In this document: piece by piece, positions 1 through 8,410 of the stretch
Position numbering within the stretch: the first letter of the stretch is position 1
Layout of the letters: each line of letters starts with the position of its first letter
Origin: Verrucomicrobiota bacterium
GTDB taxonomy: Bacteria; Verrucomicrobiota; Verrucomicrobiia; Opitutales; Opitutaceae
DNA length: 64,000 nt
NCBI GenBank assembly: GCA_016235555.1
Contig: JACRKC010000100.1
Coordinates: forward strand, 1-64,000
Direction of reading: 5' to 3'
The notes under the pieces: generated by a model
What the model was told of the DNA's origin: nothing
Database searches by the model: none
The model's input: the letters and a program-made list of their open reading frames with translations, nothing else
Translations under genes and position numbers: made by a program

Positions 1-138
1 GAGCGCACCCGTCTCGGGTGCTGGTGCCGGCGTCTCGCCGACACCTCCGAAATCCTCGGCGAGACGCCGAGGACGGCCCGCGGGACGCGGGCGCTCCCCG
101 AACCACCGCGTGTCACTCAATTGTGCGAGCCTCAGTAG
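1..138. repeat. Four-arm palindromic element, copy 1 (left part cut by window edge)
   Basis: This stretch folds as successive stem-loops (ACCCGTCTCGGGT, then arms around GGCGTCTCGCC and GGCGAGACGCC, then CCCGCGGGACGCGGG). An outer GAGCGC/GCGCTC stem encloses them, and a terminal segment ends in CCTCAGTA. The same sequence recurs at 25735-25919 and, inverted, at 58373-58556, where both ends are visible. The left terminus lies outside the window. No coding potential is claimed. Confidence 0.85.
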
Positions 139-163
139 GTTGAAGGGTAGCCGCGACCGACAC

Positions 164-214
164 GTAGCAGGTCGGGCTTTACGCCCGACGTGTCGGGGAT
201 AAACCCCGACCTAC
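164..214. repeat. GTAG/CTAC REPIN-like palindrome (family II core)
   Basis: Two adjacent hairpins (GTCGGGCTTTACGCCCGAC and GTCGGGGATAAACCCCGAC) are bounded by GTAG on the left and CTAC on the right. The same core recurs at 29822-29869 and, truncated, at 25949-25985. The GTAG tetranucleotide next to a hairpin is the known hallmark of REP sequences recognised by RAYT transposases. Whether the RAYT in this window mobilises it is inference. Confidence 0.8.
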
Positions 215-324
215 GCAACGGCTACAGAATTTCTGAAACCGCTCTAAAGCGCCGCACCACTGGAGGAGCGAAACTTCGCGGACACGACGTGTTCCCGCCG
301 TCTACCTCCGGGACAGTCCCGGGA

Positions 325-1173
325 TCACTTCGGCCGGTTGGGATCGAAGCCGAGGTTGGCGGGCGCCTTCGGCAGCGCGGGGCGTTTGGCGGACAGCATG
401 TTGGTCACCGGCACGTCGGAGCCGACTTCCTCGATGCGCTGGCCGTTGACCCACATCTTGCCGCCGCCCGAGACGAAGAAGCCATACGCCAGCGCCGCCG
501 ATCCGGCCGGCACATCGAGCACGATCGAAGCTTCCTGCCAGTCCTGCGTGCCCTTCACGGCGCGGTTGTCCATGTTGTCGAAGCCGAGCATCGCGCCGCG
601 CTCCTGGCCGTCGATGCGCAGCCAGAGGTGGCCGCCGCCCTGGTTGGCTTCCTCGGTTTTGACCCAGCCGCTCAGGCGCACGCGTTTGCCGGCGTAGTCC
701 TCTGCGGAGATCGTCTGCATCATGCCGCCGAAGCCATCGACGCTGGGCGAGTGTGACTCGACGTAGGCGCTGGGCATGCCGCCCCAGCTCTGGGTGGAGT
801 CGACGCCGACGGTGTAGGAATCGGTCTTGCTGCCATTCTTTCCCCAGCCCGCCGGGGCCGTGACCGTCACGCCCGGCCGCGCGGCGGGTGCGGAGCGCTG
901 GACGGCAGCGGCCGTCGCCTCGGTGCGCGCCGAGTCGCCGGTGGCGGCGCGCGAACCGCCGGTCGCGGAATCGCCGGCAGCGGTGGCGACTGGCCGCCGA
1001 AGCAGCTCGGCGACCTGGTTGCTAAGCTTGCGCAGTTCTGCCTGCACGGCCTCGCGGTCACGAGTGAGGGCGGTGACGGATCGTTCGAGTTCGGCGGCGC
1101 GGAAGTGCTGCTGGACGGCGAGACCGATCAACAGGGCGACGAGGACCGCGAGGATGGAGGCGACGGTTTTCAT
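325..1173 (-). CDS. Membrane-anchored or secreted protein with a carbohydrate-binding-like beta-sandwich domain
   Basis: About 282 residues. The ATG at 1173 is preferred because it opens directly into a hydrophobic segment (MKTVASILAVLVALLIG), a signal anchor or signal peptide; the longer reading frame adds an implausible charged leader. After the anchor come a short coiled coil (about residues 30-55) and a low-complexity Ala/Thr/Arg linker. A C-terminal domain of about 150 residues follows, with GKRVRLSGWVKT, DGQERGAMLGFDNM, GTQDW and VPAGSAALAYGFFVSGGGK. That domain resembles the non-catalytic beta-sandwich module seen in some AraC-type regulators and secreted hydrolases, but no DNA-binding or catalytic part is present here. 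It probably acts at the cell surface. The substrate and role are unknown. The next gene is divergent, about 250 bp away. Confidence 0.7.
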   Translation of the reverse strand: MKTVASILAVLVALLIGLAVQQHFRAAELERSVTALTRDREAVQAELRKLSNQVAELLRRPVATAAGDSATGGSRAATGDSARTEATAAAVQRSAPAARPGVTVTAPAGWGKNGSKTDSYTVGVDSTQSWGGMPSAYVESHSPSVDGFGGMMQTISAEDYAGKRVRLSGWVKTEEANQGGGHLWLRIDGQERGAMLGFDNMDNRAVKGTQDWQEASIVLDVPAGSAALAYGFFVSGGGKMWVNGQRIEEVGSDVPVTNMLSAKRPALPKAPANLGFDPNRPK

Positions 1174-1427
1174 GGGGCGGAAGCGAAGGACGGACACGGC
1201 CGCGGCGGGGAGAGCAATGCCGGGCGGGCGTCCGGGATCGTCTGACCCAGCCTCCGCGTGCGGGTTCAATGAAGTTGGTGGATCTTTGACGCGAGGGAGT
1301 CCGCAACGGTGCGAATTTTTGTCCGGATTCGGGCTTGGCGCCGTTTTTTCCATGAAGACACGACTCCTGGCCGTGTCCTCGGCGGCTCGTAGCCGTCATT
1401 CCTCCCGAATTTCGCTACCTTCCCCCT

Positions 1428-2771
1428 ATGAAAAGATCCCTCCCGTTCCTCATCGGCCTTTTCGTGCTGGCGTCGCTCTTGCGGGCTCAACCGGCGGGCG
1501 CGACGAGCATCCCGTTCACCACGTTCCAGCCGCAATTCGCGACGGGCGACAGCATCACGATCACCGAGGTGCTCGCCACCTCGCCCTCCCTCGGAGTCGG
1601 CACCACCTTCGTGGTGCGCGGCACTTACACGCTGCAAAGCCAGCCAACCGCTTCGCTCTATGTGACCATCGCCAATACGGGCGTTTCGGTTCCCGCCGTG
1701 AGCAAGTCGATTACCGCGGGCACCGCTGCGTTTGAAATGCAATATACGGTGCAGGTCGCCGGCGGCTCGATCTACATCGCGTTCACGCCGACGGGGGGCG
1801 GCGCGTCGTTTGGCCGGATCTATTTCGCCGGAACCCAGGGTGGTGGCACCGGCACATCCACGCCGACGACGCCAACGACTCCGACCACTCCCACCACCAC
1901 GCCGCCGGTGACGGCGACACCGATCAGCACGGCGGGGCTGGCGAGCATCCCGTTCACGACCTCGAAGGCGCAGTTCGCCGCGGGCGATGCGATCACGATC
2001 ACGGAGGTGCTCGCCTCGTCGCCGAATCTCGCGCCCGGCGACACGGTCGTGGTGCGCGGCACTTATACCCTGGGGAGCCAGACCAGCGCCCTGCTGGCGA
2101 TTTACCTGACGGCCAACGCGCCGGGCGGGGTCGACGGCTCGTCCGCCGTCTCGCGCAAAACCGTGAGCGCCGGTTCGGGCACGTTTGAATTTCTCTACGA
2201 AATCAAGCAGCCCGGTTCGCTGCACGTCACGTTCTACCCGGCGGCGGGCGGTTCGTCGTTCGGCGGAATCTATTTCGCGCCGCCCGGTTCGACCGGCACG
2301 AGCACGTCGACCAGCGCCGCGCTCGTCAGCCCGGCGACCAACACCGGCCTGCTCGGCAACCTCTCCATCCGCAGCCTCGTGAGCCCCGGCGCCGGCACGC
2401 TCATCGCGGGCGTGAGCGTGACGGATCGCGAGCGCTACGTGTTGATCCGCGCGGTCGGACCGTCGCTGAGCCAGTTCGGTGTCACCGGCGTGTTGGCCAA
2501 ACCCACGCTTGCGGTCTACAACGCCGCCGGCGAGCTGGTCGCGTCCGCCGGTTCGTGGCGCACCAATTTCTCGGCCGCGCAGCGGGCCGGCGTCGAGTTG
2601 CTGTCGGCGTCGGTCGGCGCGTTTGCGCTCGCCGCCGGGTCTGACGATGCGGTGTTGCACCTGCGGCTCGTGCCGGGCGGCTACACGGTCCAGGTGGCGA
2701 GCACCGACGGGCAGTCGGGCGTCGCGCTGATGGAGGTCTACGCCTCGTCGACGTTCGTGCTGCCGCCGTGA
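1428..2771 (+). CDS. Secreted two-repeat protein with Opitutaceae-type C-terminal domain
   Basis: 447 residues with a clear signal peptide (MKRSLPFLIGLFVLASLL, cleavage near AGA). Two related domains of about 90 residues begin with the same phrase, IPFTTFQPQFATGDSITI at about residue 27 and IPFTTSKAQFAAGDAITI at about residue 173. A TPTTPTTPTT linker separates them, so the second is an internal duplication. Residues about 305-447 form a third domain (LSIRSLVSPGAGTLIAGVSV, VLIRAVGPSLSQFG, GGYTVQVASTDGQSGVALMEVY). I recognise this as a recurring C-terminal module of secreted Opitutaceae proteins, of unknown function. No catalytic motif is visible. It is likely an extracellular adhesive or structural protein. 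It lies 63 bp upstream of the sigma-factor gene on the same strand, and the two may be cotranscribed. Confidence 0.72.
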   Translation: MKRSLPFLIGLFVLASLLRAQPAGATSIPFTTFQPQFATGDSITITEVLATSPSLGVGTTFVVRGTYTLQSQPTASLYVTIANTGVSVPAVSKSITAGTAAFEMQYTVQVAGGSIYIAFTPTGGGASFGRIYFAGTQGGGTGTSTPTTPTTPTTPTTTPPVTATPISTAGLASIPFTTSKAQFAAGDAITITEVLASSPNLAPGDTVVVRGTYTLGSQTSALLAIYLTANAPGGVDGSSAVSRKTVSAGSGTFEFLYEIKQPGSLHVTFYPAAGGSSFGGIYFAPPGSTGTSTSTSAALVSPATNTGLLGNLSIRSLVSPGAGTLIAGVSVTDRERYVLIRAVGPSLSQFGVTGVLAKPTLAVYNAAGELVASAGSWRTNFSAAQRAGVELLSASVGAFALAAGSDDAVLHLRLVPGGYTVQVASTDGQSGVALMEVYASSTFVLPP

Positions 2772-2834
2772 CCGTTGAATCGTGCGCCGGAGTTGTCCGG
2801 TTTTGAATCCTGTGCCGTCTATCAAACAGCACGC

Positions 2835-4421
2835 ATGACCCCCGATGCCATTCTGCTGCGCCGCTACGCCGAGGAGCAATCCGAGGAGGCCTTTGCCGAG
2901 TTCGTGCAACGGCACCTGCCGCTCGTCTATGCCGCGGCGGTCCGCCGCCTCGCGGGCGATGCGCATCGCGCGAAGGACATCGCGCAAGTCGTGTTCTGCG
3001 CCGCGGCGCGCGACGCGCGGAAGCTCGCCCGCCACGCCATGTTGACCGGCTGGCTCTACACCGCCACGCGCAACGCCGTGGTCGACACGCAGCGGGCCGA
3101 GTCGCGCCGGCGAACCCGCGAGGAGGAGGCGCACGCGCTCCAAGTCGGGTCCATCGACTCCGCGGCGGGCTTCGAGTGGACGCGTCTGCGCCCGGTGCTC
3201 GACGCCGCGCTCGACGAACTCGCCGCCGACGATCGCGAGGCCGTGCTCCTGCGCTTTTTCCAGAGCCGCACGTTTGCGGAGATCGGCGCGGCGGTGGGCG
3301 CGAGCGAGGAAGCGGCGCGCAAGCGCGTCGACCGCGCGCTCGACAAGCTGCGCGACCGGCTCGATCGCCGCGGCATCAGTTCGACCTCGGCGGCGCTCGC
3401 GGTGGCGTTGGCCGGGCAGGCGGCGGCCGCGGTGCCGGCGGGCCTGGCGGCGAGCGTGACGAGCACGGCGGTGGCGGCGGGGGGAGCGGCGGTGGGCGCG
3501 GCGACATTTCTCGGTCTCACCAAACTCCAGGCCGGCCTGGCGGCCGCGGTCGTGACCGCGGGCGCGGTGGGCTTGGTGCGGCAGCAGCAGACCCTCGCCG
3601 ATACGCGCGAGGAACTCGGCCGGCAGCAACAACGCGTCGCCGCGCTGACCGCGCAAAACGCCGCGCTCACCGCGACGCGCGCCACCGCTGACGCCGAGGC
3701 CGGGCGGCTGCGCGCCGAGCAAACCGCGCTCAAACAATCGCTCGCCGAGGCAACCGCCCGCGCGGCGGGTGCGCCGCCCGCCGTTTTGCGGCCGAAAGAC
3801 GCGGCCGCCCGCGCTCCGGCTCCGCCTCCGCCCAGCACCACGGACCGCAGCACCCAGGCACCTTCGCCGGCCCGGACGACAGCACCGCAGGCCCAACGCG
3901 ACAAATTGCGTCGTCGCTACGATCCGTTTCTGCGGCAGCACGGCATCAGCCCGGCGCAGGCGGACCGATTCGTGGAGCTGAAAATCGCGATCTATGAGGC
4001 GCAGGATGATTTGCAGGAATCGATGCGGCGGTTCGGCGCCCAAGGCGGAACGAAGGAGATTGAAGCGATCCGCAACAAACTCGTCGGACCCATGTGGGAG
4101 GAAATCCGGTCGATTCTCGGCCCCGAGGCCTACAAGGCCTACGGAGACTACGAGCGGACCTCCGCGTTTCGGTTTGGCATGGTCGAGTCCCTCGAACCGC
4201 GCTTCGCTTCGGCCAACGTCCCGCTGACGCCCGCACAAGCCGACGGCCTGGCCGGGCTATTGGCCGGCGCGATCCTCAGCCAACGCAGCCGCCCGACGGA
4301 TTTGTCCACGACCATGACGGTCGATTGGGATGTCGTGTTGCCCAAAGCCGGCGACCTCCTCGCCCCCGCGCAGCTGGCCGTGCTGCGCGAGTTCGCCGCG
4401 AGAACCGCCGCGGGGCGGTAG
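2835..4421 (+). CDS. ECF-type sigma-70 factor fused to a membrane/coiled-coil C-terminal domain
   Basis: 528 residues; the ATG at 2835 is chosen because sigma region 2 starts immediately after it. Residues about 1-95 carry region 2 (RRYAEEQSEEAFAEFVQRH, AKDIAQVVF, LTGWLYTATRNAVVD). Residues about 115-175 carry region 4 (LDELAADDREAVLLRFF, FAEIGAAVGASEEAARKRV), the promoter -35 reader. Unlike a normal ECF factor of about 190 residues, the chain continues. It has an Ala/Gly/Val-rich hydrophobic stretch (about 195-255) able to cross the membrane, a Gln/Ala coiled coil (about 255-310), a Pro/Ala linker and a folded domain of about 180 residues ending in LAPAQLAVLREFAART. This suggests that sensing and anti-sigma-like control are built into one polypeptide. 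Family membership is clear. The membrane topology and the signal are inferred. Confidence 0.85.
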   Translation: MTPDAILLRRYAEEQSEEAFAEFVQRHLPLVYAAAVRRLAGDAHRAKDIAQVVFCAAARDARKLARHAMLTGWLYTATRNAVVDTQRAESRRRTREEEAHALQVGSIDSAAGFEWTRLRPVLDAALDELAADDREAVLLRFFQSRTFAEIGAAVGASEEAARKRVDRALDKLRDRLDRRGISSTSAALAVALAGQAAAAVPAGLAASVTSTAVAAGGAAVGAATFLGLTKLQAGLAAAVVTAGAVGLVRQQQTLADTREELGRQQQRVAALTAQNAALTATRATADAEAGRLRAEQTALKQSLAEATARAAGAPPAVLRPKDAAARAPAPPPPSTTDRSTQAPSPARTTAPQAQRDKLRRRYDPFLRQHGISPAQADRFVELKIAIYEAQDDLQESMRRFGAQGGTKEIEAIRNKLVGPMWEEIRSILGPEAYKAYGDYERTSAFRFGMVESLEPRFASANVPLTPAQADGLAGLLAGAILSQRSRPTDLSTTMTVDWDVVLPKAGDLLAPAQLAVLREFAARTAAGR

Positions 4422-4423
4422 CG

Positions 4424-4665
4424 ACGCCGCCCCTCAACCGGACGGCGTGCGGGTCTACGCGGTGGGCGCGTATCCGGCGTTCAGCTGGCTGGCGGATTTC
4501 ACGACGGGCGACGGCGAGAAGTGGTCCGAGTATTTCGTGCGCTTCCAGACGGAGGCAGACGACGCCTCGTTTTTCCGCCAGGCGCCGCGTGACAAGCTCG
4601 ATGCGCTCCGCCCGGCGGTGGACCGCTTCATGGCGGGAGTGCGGATGCCGGGGTTGAGCAAGTAG
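4424..4665 (+). pseudogene. Orphan C-terminal gene fragment, unidentified
   Basis: The frame after the sigma-factor stop encodes about 80 residues that read like real protein (DGVRVYAVGAYPAFSWLADF, GEKWSEYFVRFQ, RDKLDALRPAVDRFMAG) and end at a TAG. There is no credible start codon or ribosome binding site. The only in-frame ATG, at 4330, lies inside the sigma gene and would add a shadow leader. I interpret it as the 3' end of a gene whose 5' part was lost. I do not recognise the family. It could instead be a short non-ATG-initiated gene. Confidence 0.35.
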
Positions 4666-4695
4666 GCCAAGCGGTCGGGTAATGGGTTGGTTTGC

Positions 4696-4755
4696 TGTAG
4701 CGGCGCTCTATGAGCGCCGGTCTCCCCGGCCCGGCGGTCGCAGACCGCCGCTACA
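4696..4755. repeat. GTAG/CTAC REPIN-like palindrome (family III)
   Basis: TGTAGCGGCGCTC...GAGCGCCG is followed by CGGCGGTC...GACCGCCGCTACA, giving two hairpins bounded by TGTAG and CTACA. Related copies lie at 29687-29757 and 47732-47800. It sits between a gene fragment and the alpha-galactosidase gene. Confidence 0.75.
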
Positions 4756-4889
4756 ACTTTGCAAACGGATCCGCTCCCCCTTGCTCGCGGCGTCGGCACG
4801 ATCACGCCGCGCCGGAGTTTGGCGTTGTGAGCCGCGTCGCGCGCGGCTCTGCTGGCGGGGCGTTTCCCCACCGGCCCGGCCTTTTCTTT

Positions 4890-6944
4890 ATGCCGACGCC
4901 CCAACGCTCCGTCCTCCGCCTCGCGCTCACCCTGCTCGCCGCGAGCGCGACTCCGCTCGCCACCTGTGCCGCCGACTCCGTGTGGCTCACGGACCTCGAT
5001 CTCACGCAGCTCCATTTCGCGGGCTGGCGGAAACCGACCATCGTGCAGCCTTCCGCTGCCGCCCCGGCTCCGGCCCCAAAGGGCAAGGCCCCGGCCGCCA
5101 CCCCGACGCTGAAGATCGCCGGGCGCACGTTTGACCGCGGCGTGGGCACGTTTGTCACGAGCGCACTCTGGCTCGAACTCGACGGCCGCGCGGAGCGCTT
5201 CGAGGCGATGGTGGGCGTGGACGACAGCGCGGCCGATAAGCAGGCGGCGGTGATTTTCTCGATCATCGGCGACGAGAAGAAACTCTGGGACTCCGGCGTC
5301 ATCGCGCGCGGCGCGGCCGCGCGCAAGGTCGATGTCCCGCTCGCCGGCGTCCGTTCGCTGCTGCTCAAGATTGAGTGCGCGACCGAGCCGAAGCCCAATC
5401 ACTTCGCCGACTGGGCGGAGGCGCGTTTCGCGTTTGCCGGCGAGCGTCCGCGCACGGTGCGCGTGCCGCGCGAGGAGGCGGTCATTCTCACGCCGGCGGC
5501 GTCCGCGGCGCCGCGCCTCAACGGCCCGCGCGTCTACGGCTGCCGGCCGGGCAATCCGTTCCTCTACCGCATCCCGACCACCGGCGAGCGGCCCATGACG
5601 TTCGCCGCCGAGGGTCTGCCGCCGACGCTCACGCTCGATGCCGCGCGCGGTCTCATCACCGGCACCGCGCCGGCCCGCGGCACGTTTGCCGTCACGCTGC
5701 GCGCGCGCAACGCCCGCGGGGAGGCCACGCGGCCGTTCAAGATCGTCAGCGGCTCGACCCTCGCGCTCACGCCGCCGATGGGCTGGAACCACTGGTATGC
5801 GCACTACAACCGGATCACCGATGCGATGATGCGCGAGGCCGCCGACATCATGGTGCGCACCGGCATGGCGGATGTCGGCTACGCCTACGTGAGCATCGAC
5901 GACTGCTGGTCGAACATCCCCGACTCGCCCGCCGCGCAGGCGAAGCGCCCCGATCCGGCGCGCGTCGGCCCCGCGCGCGATGCGCAGGGCAACATTCTCA
6001 CGAACCGCCATTTTCCCGACATGCGCGCGCTCACCGAGCACATCCACGCGCACGGGCTCAAGGCCGGCATCTACACTTCGCCCGGTCCGCTCACGTGCGC
6101 GGGTTTCGCGGCGAGCTACGAACACGAGGAACAGGACGCGCGGCAGTTCGCGGCGTGGGGTTTCGATTTCCTGAAATACGACTGGTGCAGCTACGGCCGC
6201 ATCGTGCCGGGCGATGCGACGCTCGCCGCGCGCCAGAAACCCTACCGCCAGATGGGCAGCCTCGTGGAGCGCCTGCCCCGCGACGTGGTGTTCAACCTCT
6301 GCCAATACGGCCACGGCAACGTCTGGGAGTGGGGCGAGGCCGTCGGCGGCCAGTGCTGGCGCACCGCCGACGATCTCGGCGGCCATCTCTCGAGCCTCTT
6401 CGACGTCGCGTTGAAAAACGCCGAGCACCGCGCGTGGTCGCGGCCCGGCGCCTGGAACGATCCCGACTACGTGCAGATCGGCTGGATCGGCGACGCGCGC
6501 GGCGGCGGCGAGCCGCAGCCGTGCCCGATGACGCCCACCGGGCAATACTCCTTCATGTCGCTCTGGGCGCTGATGGCCGCGCCGATCTTTTATAGCGGCG
6601 ATCTCACCCACCTCGACGCCTTCACGCTCAACGTGCTTTGCAACCCCGAGGTGATCGACATCGACCAGGACCCGCTGGGCGAGTCGGCCCGCGTGGTGAA
6701 GCTCACGCGCGACACTTTCCTCATGATCAAGACGCTCGACGACGGCAGCAAAGCCGTGGGTCTCGGCAACCGCGGCGACGTGCCTGTCGAAATCACCGCC
6801 AAGTGGAGCGACCTCGACGTGACCGGCCCGCAACGCGTGCGCGATGTGTGGCGCCAGCGTGACCTCGGCGTGAGCGACACGGCCTACCGCGCCCGCGTCC
6901 CCCGCCACGGCGTGGTGTTGCTGCGGATGGCGACGGCGAAGTAA
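4890..6944 (+). CDS. GH27 alpha-galactosidase with N-terminal NPCBM domain
   Basis: 684 residues; the start at 4890 gives a signal peptide (LRLALTLLAASATPLATCAA). Residues about 30-180 match an NPCBM galactose-binding-like module (VWLTDLDLTQL, DRGVGTFVTSALWLELDG, VPLAGVRSLLLKIECA). A putative Ig-like linker follows (LPPTLTLDAARGLITGTAPA). A GH27 barrel runs from about residue 290 (LTPPMGWNHWYAHYN, YVSIDDCWSN, GLKAGIYTSPGPLTCAG). The nucleophile is the Asp of FLKYDWC, residue 431. The acid/base Asp lies in RTADD, about residue 495. The conserved WNDPD and NQDPLG-like (DIDQDPLGE) motifs are present. It should release terminal alpha-galactose from oligo- or polysaccharides in the periplasm or outside the cell. 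The next gene starts 41 bp downstream. Alpha-N-acetylgalactosaminidase activity, found in the same family, cannot be excluded. Confidence 0.9.
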   Translation: MPTPQRSVLRLALTLLAASATPLATCAADSVWLTDLDLTQLHFAGWRKPTIVQPSAAAPAPAPKGKAPAATPTLKIAGRTFDRGVGTFVTSALWLELDGRAERFEAMVGVDDSAADKQAAVIFSIIGDEKKLWDSGVIARGAAARKVDVPLAGVRSLLLKIECATEPKPNHFADWAEARFAFAGERPRTVRVPREEAVILTPAASAAPRLNGPRVYGCRPGNPFLYRIPTTGERPMTFAAEGLPPTLTLDAARGLITGTAPARGTFAVTLRARNARGEATRPFKIVSGSTLALTPPMGWNHWYAHYNRITDAMMREAADIMVRTGMADVGYAYVSIDDCWSNIPDSPAAQAKRPDPARVGPARDAQGNILTNRHFPDMRALTEHIHAHGLKAGIYTSPGPLTCAGFAASYEHEEQDARQFAAWGFDFLKYDWCSYGRIVPGDATLAARQKPYRQMGSLVERLPRDVVFNLCQYGHGNVWEWGEAVGGQCWRTADDLGGHLSSLFDVALKNAEHRAWSRPGAWNDPDYVQIGWIGDARGGGEPQPCPMTPTGQYSFMSLWALMAAPIFYSGDLTHLDAFTLNVLCNPEVIDIDQDPLGESARVVKLTRDTFLMIKTLDDGSKAVGLGNRGDVPVEITAKWSDLDVTGPQRVRDVWRQRDLGVSDTAYRARVPRHGVVLLRMATAK

Positions 6945-6985
6945 CCTTGCCGGGCCGGCCGGCCGCGCCTGAGATCAACCCGTCC

Positions 6986-7678
6986 ATGAGAGCCAGCATC
7001 CATTGGCGGCCCCGAAGAACGGCCAGGGCGCCGGCCTGGCTGATCGCCCTGACCGTCGCGATCGGTTGGATCGCGCCGCTGCGGGCCGGTCTGACTTGGG
7101 ACACGACTACGGTGGAACGCGTCGCCAAGGTGGGGGAGGATGCGGTGCGGCTCACCTTCGCGTTTTCGAATCCGGGGCCGCGCGCCATCACGATCGTCGA
7201 CCTCAAGCCGTCCTGCGGCTGCACGGTGGCGGTGCTGGACCAGCGCACCTATGGTCCCGGCGAGAAAGGAGCCCTGCCGGTCGTGTTCGACACCCGGGAC
7301 TTCAGTGGCGTGCAGGAAAAAACCATCGAGGTCTTCACGGACGATGCGCCGAAGCCGACCACGCTCACGCTGCGCGTCACGATCCCGCCGTGGATCGAGG
7401 TGGCGCCGCGCCTGCTGTGGTGGACGGTGGGGGAGAACGCGGCGGCGAAGGCGGCCCTCGTCACCGTGCACCCGGAGGCGAAAATCAAGACCGCGTCCGT
7501 CGCGAGCGATCATCCGGCGATCGCCGGCCGGCTGGAGACCATCGAAGCCGGCAGGCGCTACCGGTTGATCGCCACGCCGGCCTCGACCGCCACCCCGGTG
7601 CAGGCCAGCCTCACGCTCACGCTGGCGGCGGACGGGGCCCCTCCGCGAAAGTTCATCGTCTTCGCGCAGGTGAGGTAG
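6986..7678 (+). CDS. Secreted DUF1573-domain protein
   Basis: 230 residues; the ATG at 6986 is followed by a basic N-region (RPRRTARAP) and a hydrophobic core (AWLIALTVAIGWIAPLRAG), a signal peptide. Residues about 35-125 match the DUF1573 Ig-like fold: FAFSNPGPRAITIVDLKPSC followed by GCTV, then GPGEKGALPVVFDT and GVQEKTIEVFTDD. The paired cysteines of the SCGC motif are typical of the family. A second beta-rich domain of about 100 residues follows. DUF1573 proteins are common exported proteins of Verrucomicrobiota and Bacteroidetes with no established biochemical role. It is in the same orientation as the alpha-galactosidase and close to it, but a functional link is not shown. Confidence 0.8.
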   Translation: MRASIHWRPRRTARAPAWLIALTVAIGWIAPLRAGLTWDTTTVERVAKVGEDAVRLTFAFSNPGPRAITIVDLKPSCGCTVAVLDQRTYGPGEKGALPVVFDTRDFSGVQEKTIEVFTDDAPKPTTLTLRVTIPPWIEVAPRLLWWTVGENAAAKAALVTVHPEAKIKTASVASDHPAIAGRLETIEAGRRYRLIATPASTATPVQASLTLTLAADGAPPRKFIVFAQVR

Positions 7679-7769
7679 CGATCAATCGTGGAAGCGATCT
7701 CCGCCTTGGATGGATGCTTCGGCGCGGGCAGCGCGCTTCGTTCGCGGGATTTGTTCTGAGGCTGGGGCC

Positions 7770-7855
7770 GGTGACAGAAGGCAATCTGTCACAGGTCAAG
7801 CCATGACCCTCTCGGCTCCTCTCTCTCGGCTCCTCATGACCCTCTCGGCTCCTCA
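7770..7855 (+). repeat. Head-and-tail element, locus A
   Basis: The head has a hairpin (GTGACAG...CTGTCAC) followed by AGGTCAAGCCATGACC, itself an inverted repeat (GGTCA/TGACC). The tail is three near-identical 14-bp units starting CTCTCGGCTCCTC at 7809, 7823 and 7842, with a TGACC spacer before the third. The same head is found at 8408-8487 (inverted), 9451-9553 and 23990-24056, each with a different tail unit. The tail points toward the 3' end of the immunity-like gene. Confidence 0.85.
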
Positions 7856-7883
7856 GAACAACGGCATCGTGGCAACGACTCGG

Positions 7884-8348
7884 CTACTTCTTCGCCGCGC
7901 CCAATGGCCCTTCGTGGACTTGCGCCATGACCATGTTGACGAACGCCTCCGCCACCTCGTCCACCGTCGCCGTCGCCGGCAGCTTCTGCGTGCGCTCCTT
8001 GTCGTCCACCACGCCACCGGACTTGTTTAACATCGTCGGCGAGAGTGTCCAACCGTGCGCGTCGCGCATCATGCGCCAATAGCGGATTCTCTCGGCAAAC
8101 TGTTTTCCCGACCGAGCGTCGACGATCTTCATCGCATCAGCCATCGGACTTTCGTCGTCGTGGGCTGCGGGCGGATTACCTGCGGCGATGCGTTCCTTGA
8201 TGAGGGTAATCAATTCGTTTCTGTCACCGAGACCCAAACTGGCCACCGGTCTTATCGTGCGAATCGGGCCATGCGGAATAATTCCGTGGGTCGGAACGAA
8301 TATCCGATTTCCCGCCGCAATCACTGCTGAGTAAAACGTATCGCTCAT
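7884..8348 (-). CDS. Immunity-like hypothetical protein of a displaced Rhs toxin module
   Basis: 154 residues; start ATG at 8348 (an in-frame TTG lies two codons upstream). No signal peptide or membrane segment is seen. The protein is mixed alpha/beta (SDTFYSAVIAAGNRIFVPTH, GLGDRNELITLIKERIAAG, AEAFVNMVMAQVHEG). I do not recognise the family. The key observation is upstream: the frame ending at 8345 encodes an Rhs-toxin-like C-terminus (NAAMQAAKDKGVQLIITPWP), and its TGA overlaps this ATG (ATGA). That tight coupling is typical of polymorphic toxin-immunity pairs. The DNA here is visibly less GC-rich than the flanking Rhs core. I therefore infer a cytoplasmic immunity protein for a toxin whose gene has been cut by the repeat at 8408-8487. 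Confidence 0.6.
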   Translation of the reverse strand: MSDTFYSAVIAAGNRIFVPTHGIIPHGPIRTIRPVASLGLGDRNELITLIKERIAAGNPPAAHDDESPMADAMKIVDARSGKQFAERIRYWRMMRDAHGWTLSPTMLNKSGGVVDDKERTQKLPATATVDEVAEAFVNMVMAQVHEGPLGAAKK

Positions 8349-8410
8349 GGCCAAGGAGTGATGATCAGTTGAACGCCTTTGTCTTTGGCCGCCTGCATCG
8401 CCGCGTTAAG
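8345..8410 (-). pseudogene. C-terminal remnant of an Rhs-type toxin
   Basis: On the minus strand the codons immediately before the immunity-like gene read WLLNAAMQAAKDKG then VQLIITPWP and a TGA. Upstream the frame runs straight into the repeated tail of element B, which translates as duplicated DPLWLF and DPLWLL, so the rest of the toxin is gone. Only about 22 residues survive. Calling it a toxin rests on its position and on the ATGA coupling, not on a recognised catalytic motif. Confidence 0.5.

Noticed and set aside
7003-7806. Plus-strand frame ending LSQVKP
   Set aside because: It is a shadow of the DUF1573 gene that happens to run into head A; the ending comes from the repeat, not from a gene.
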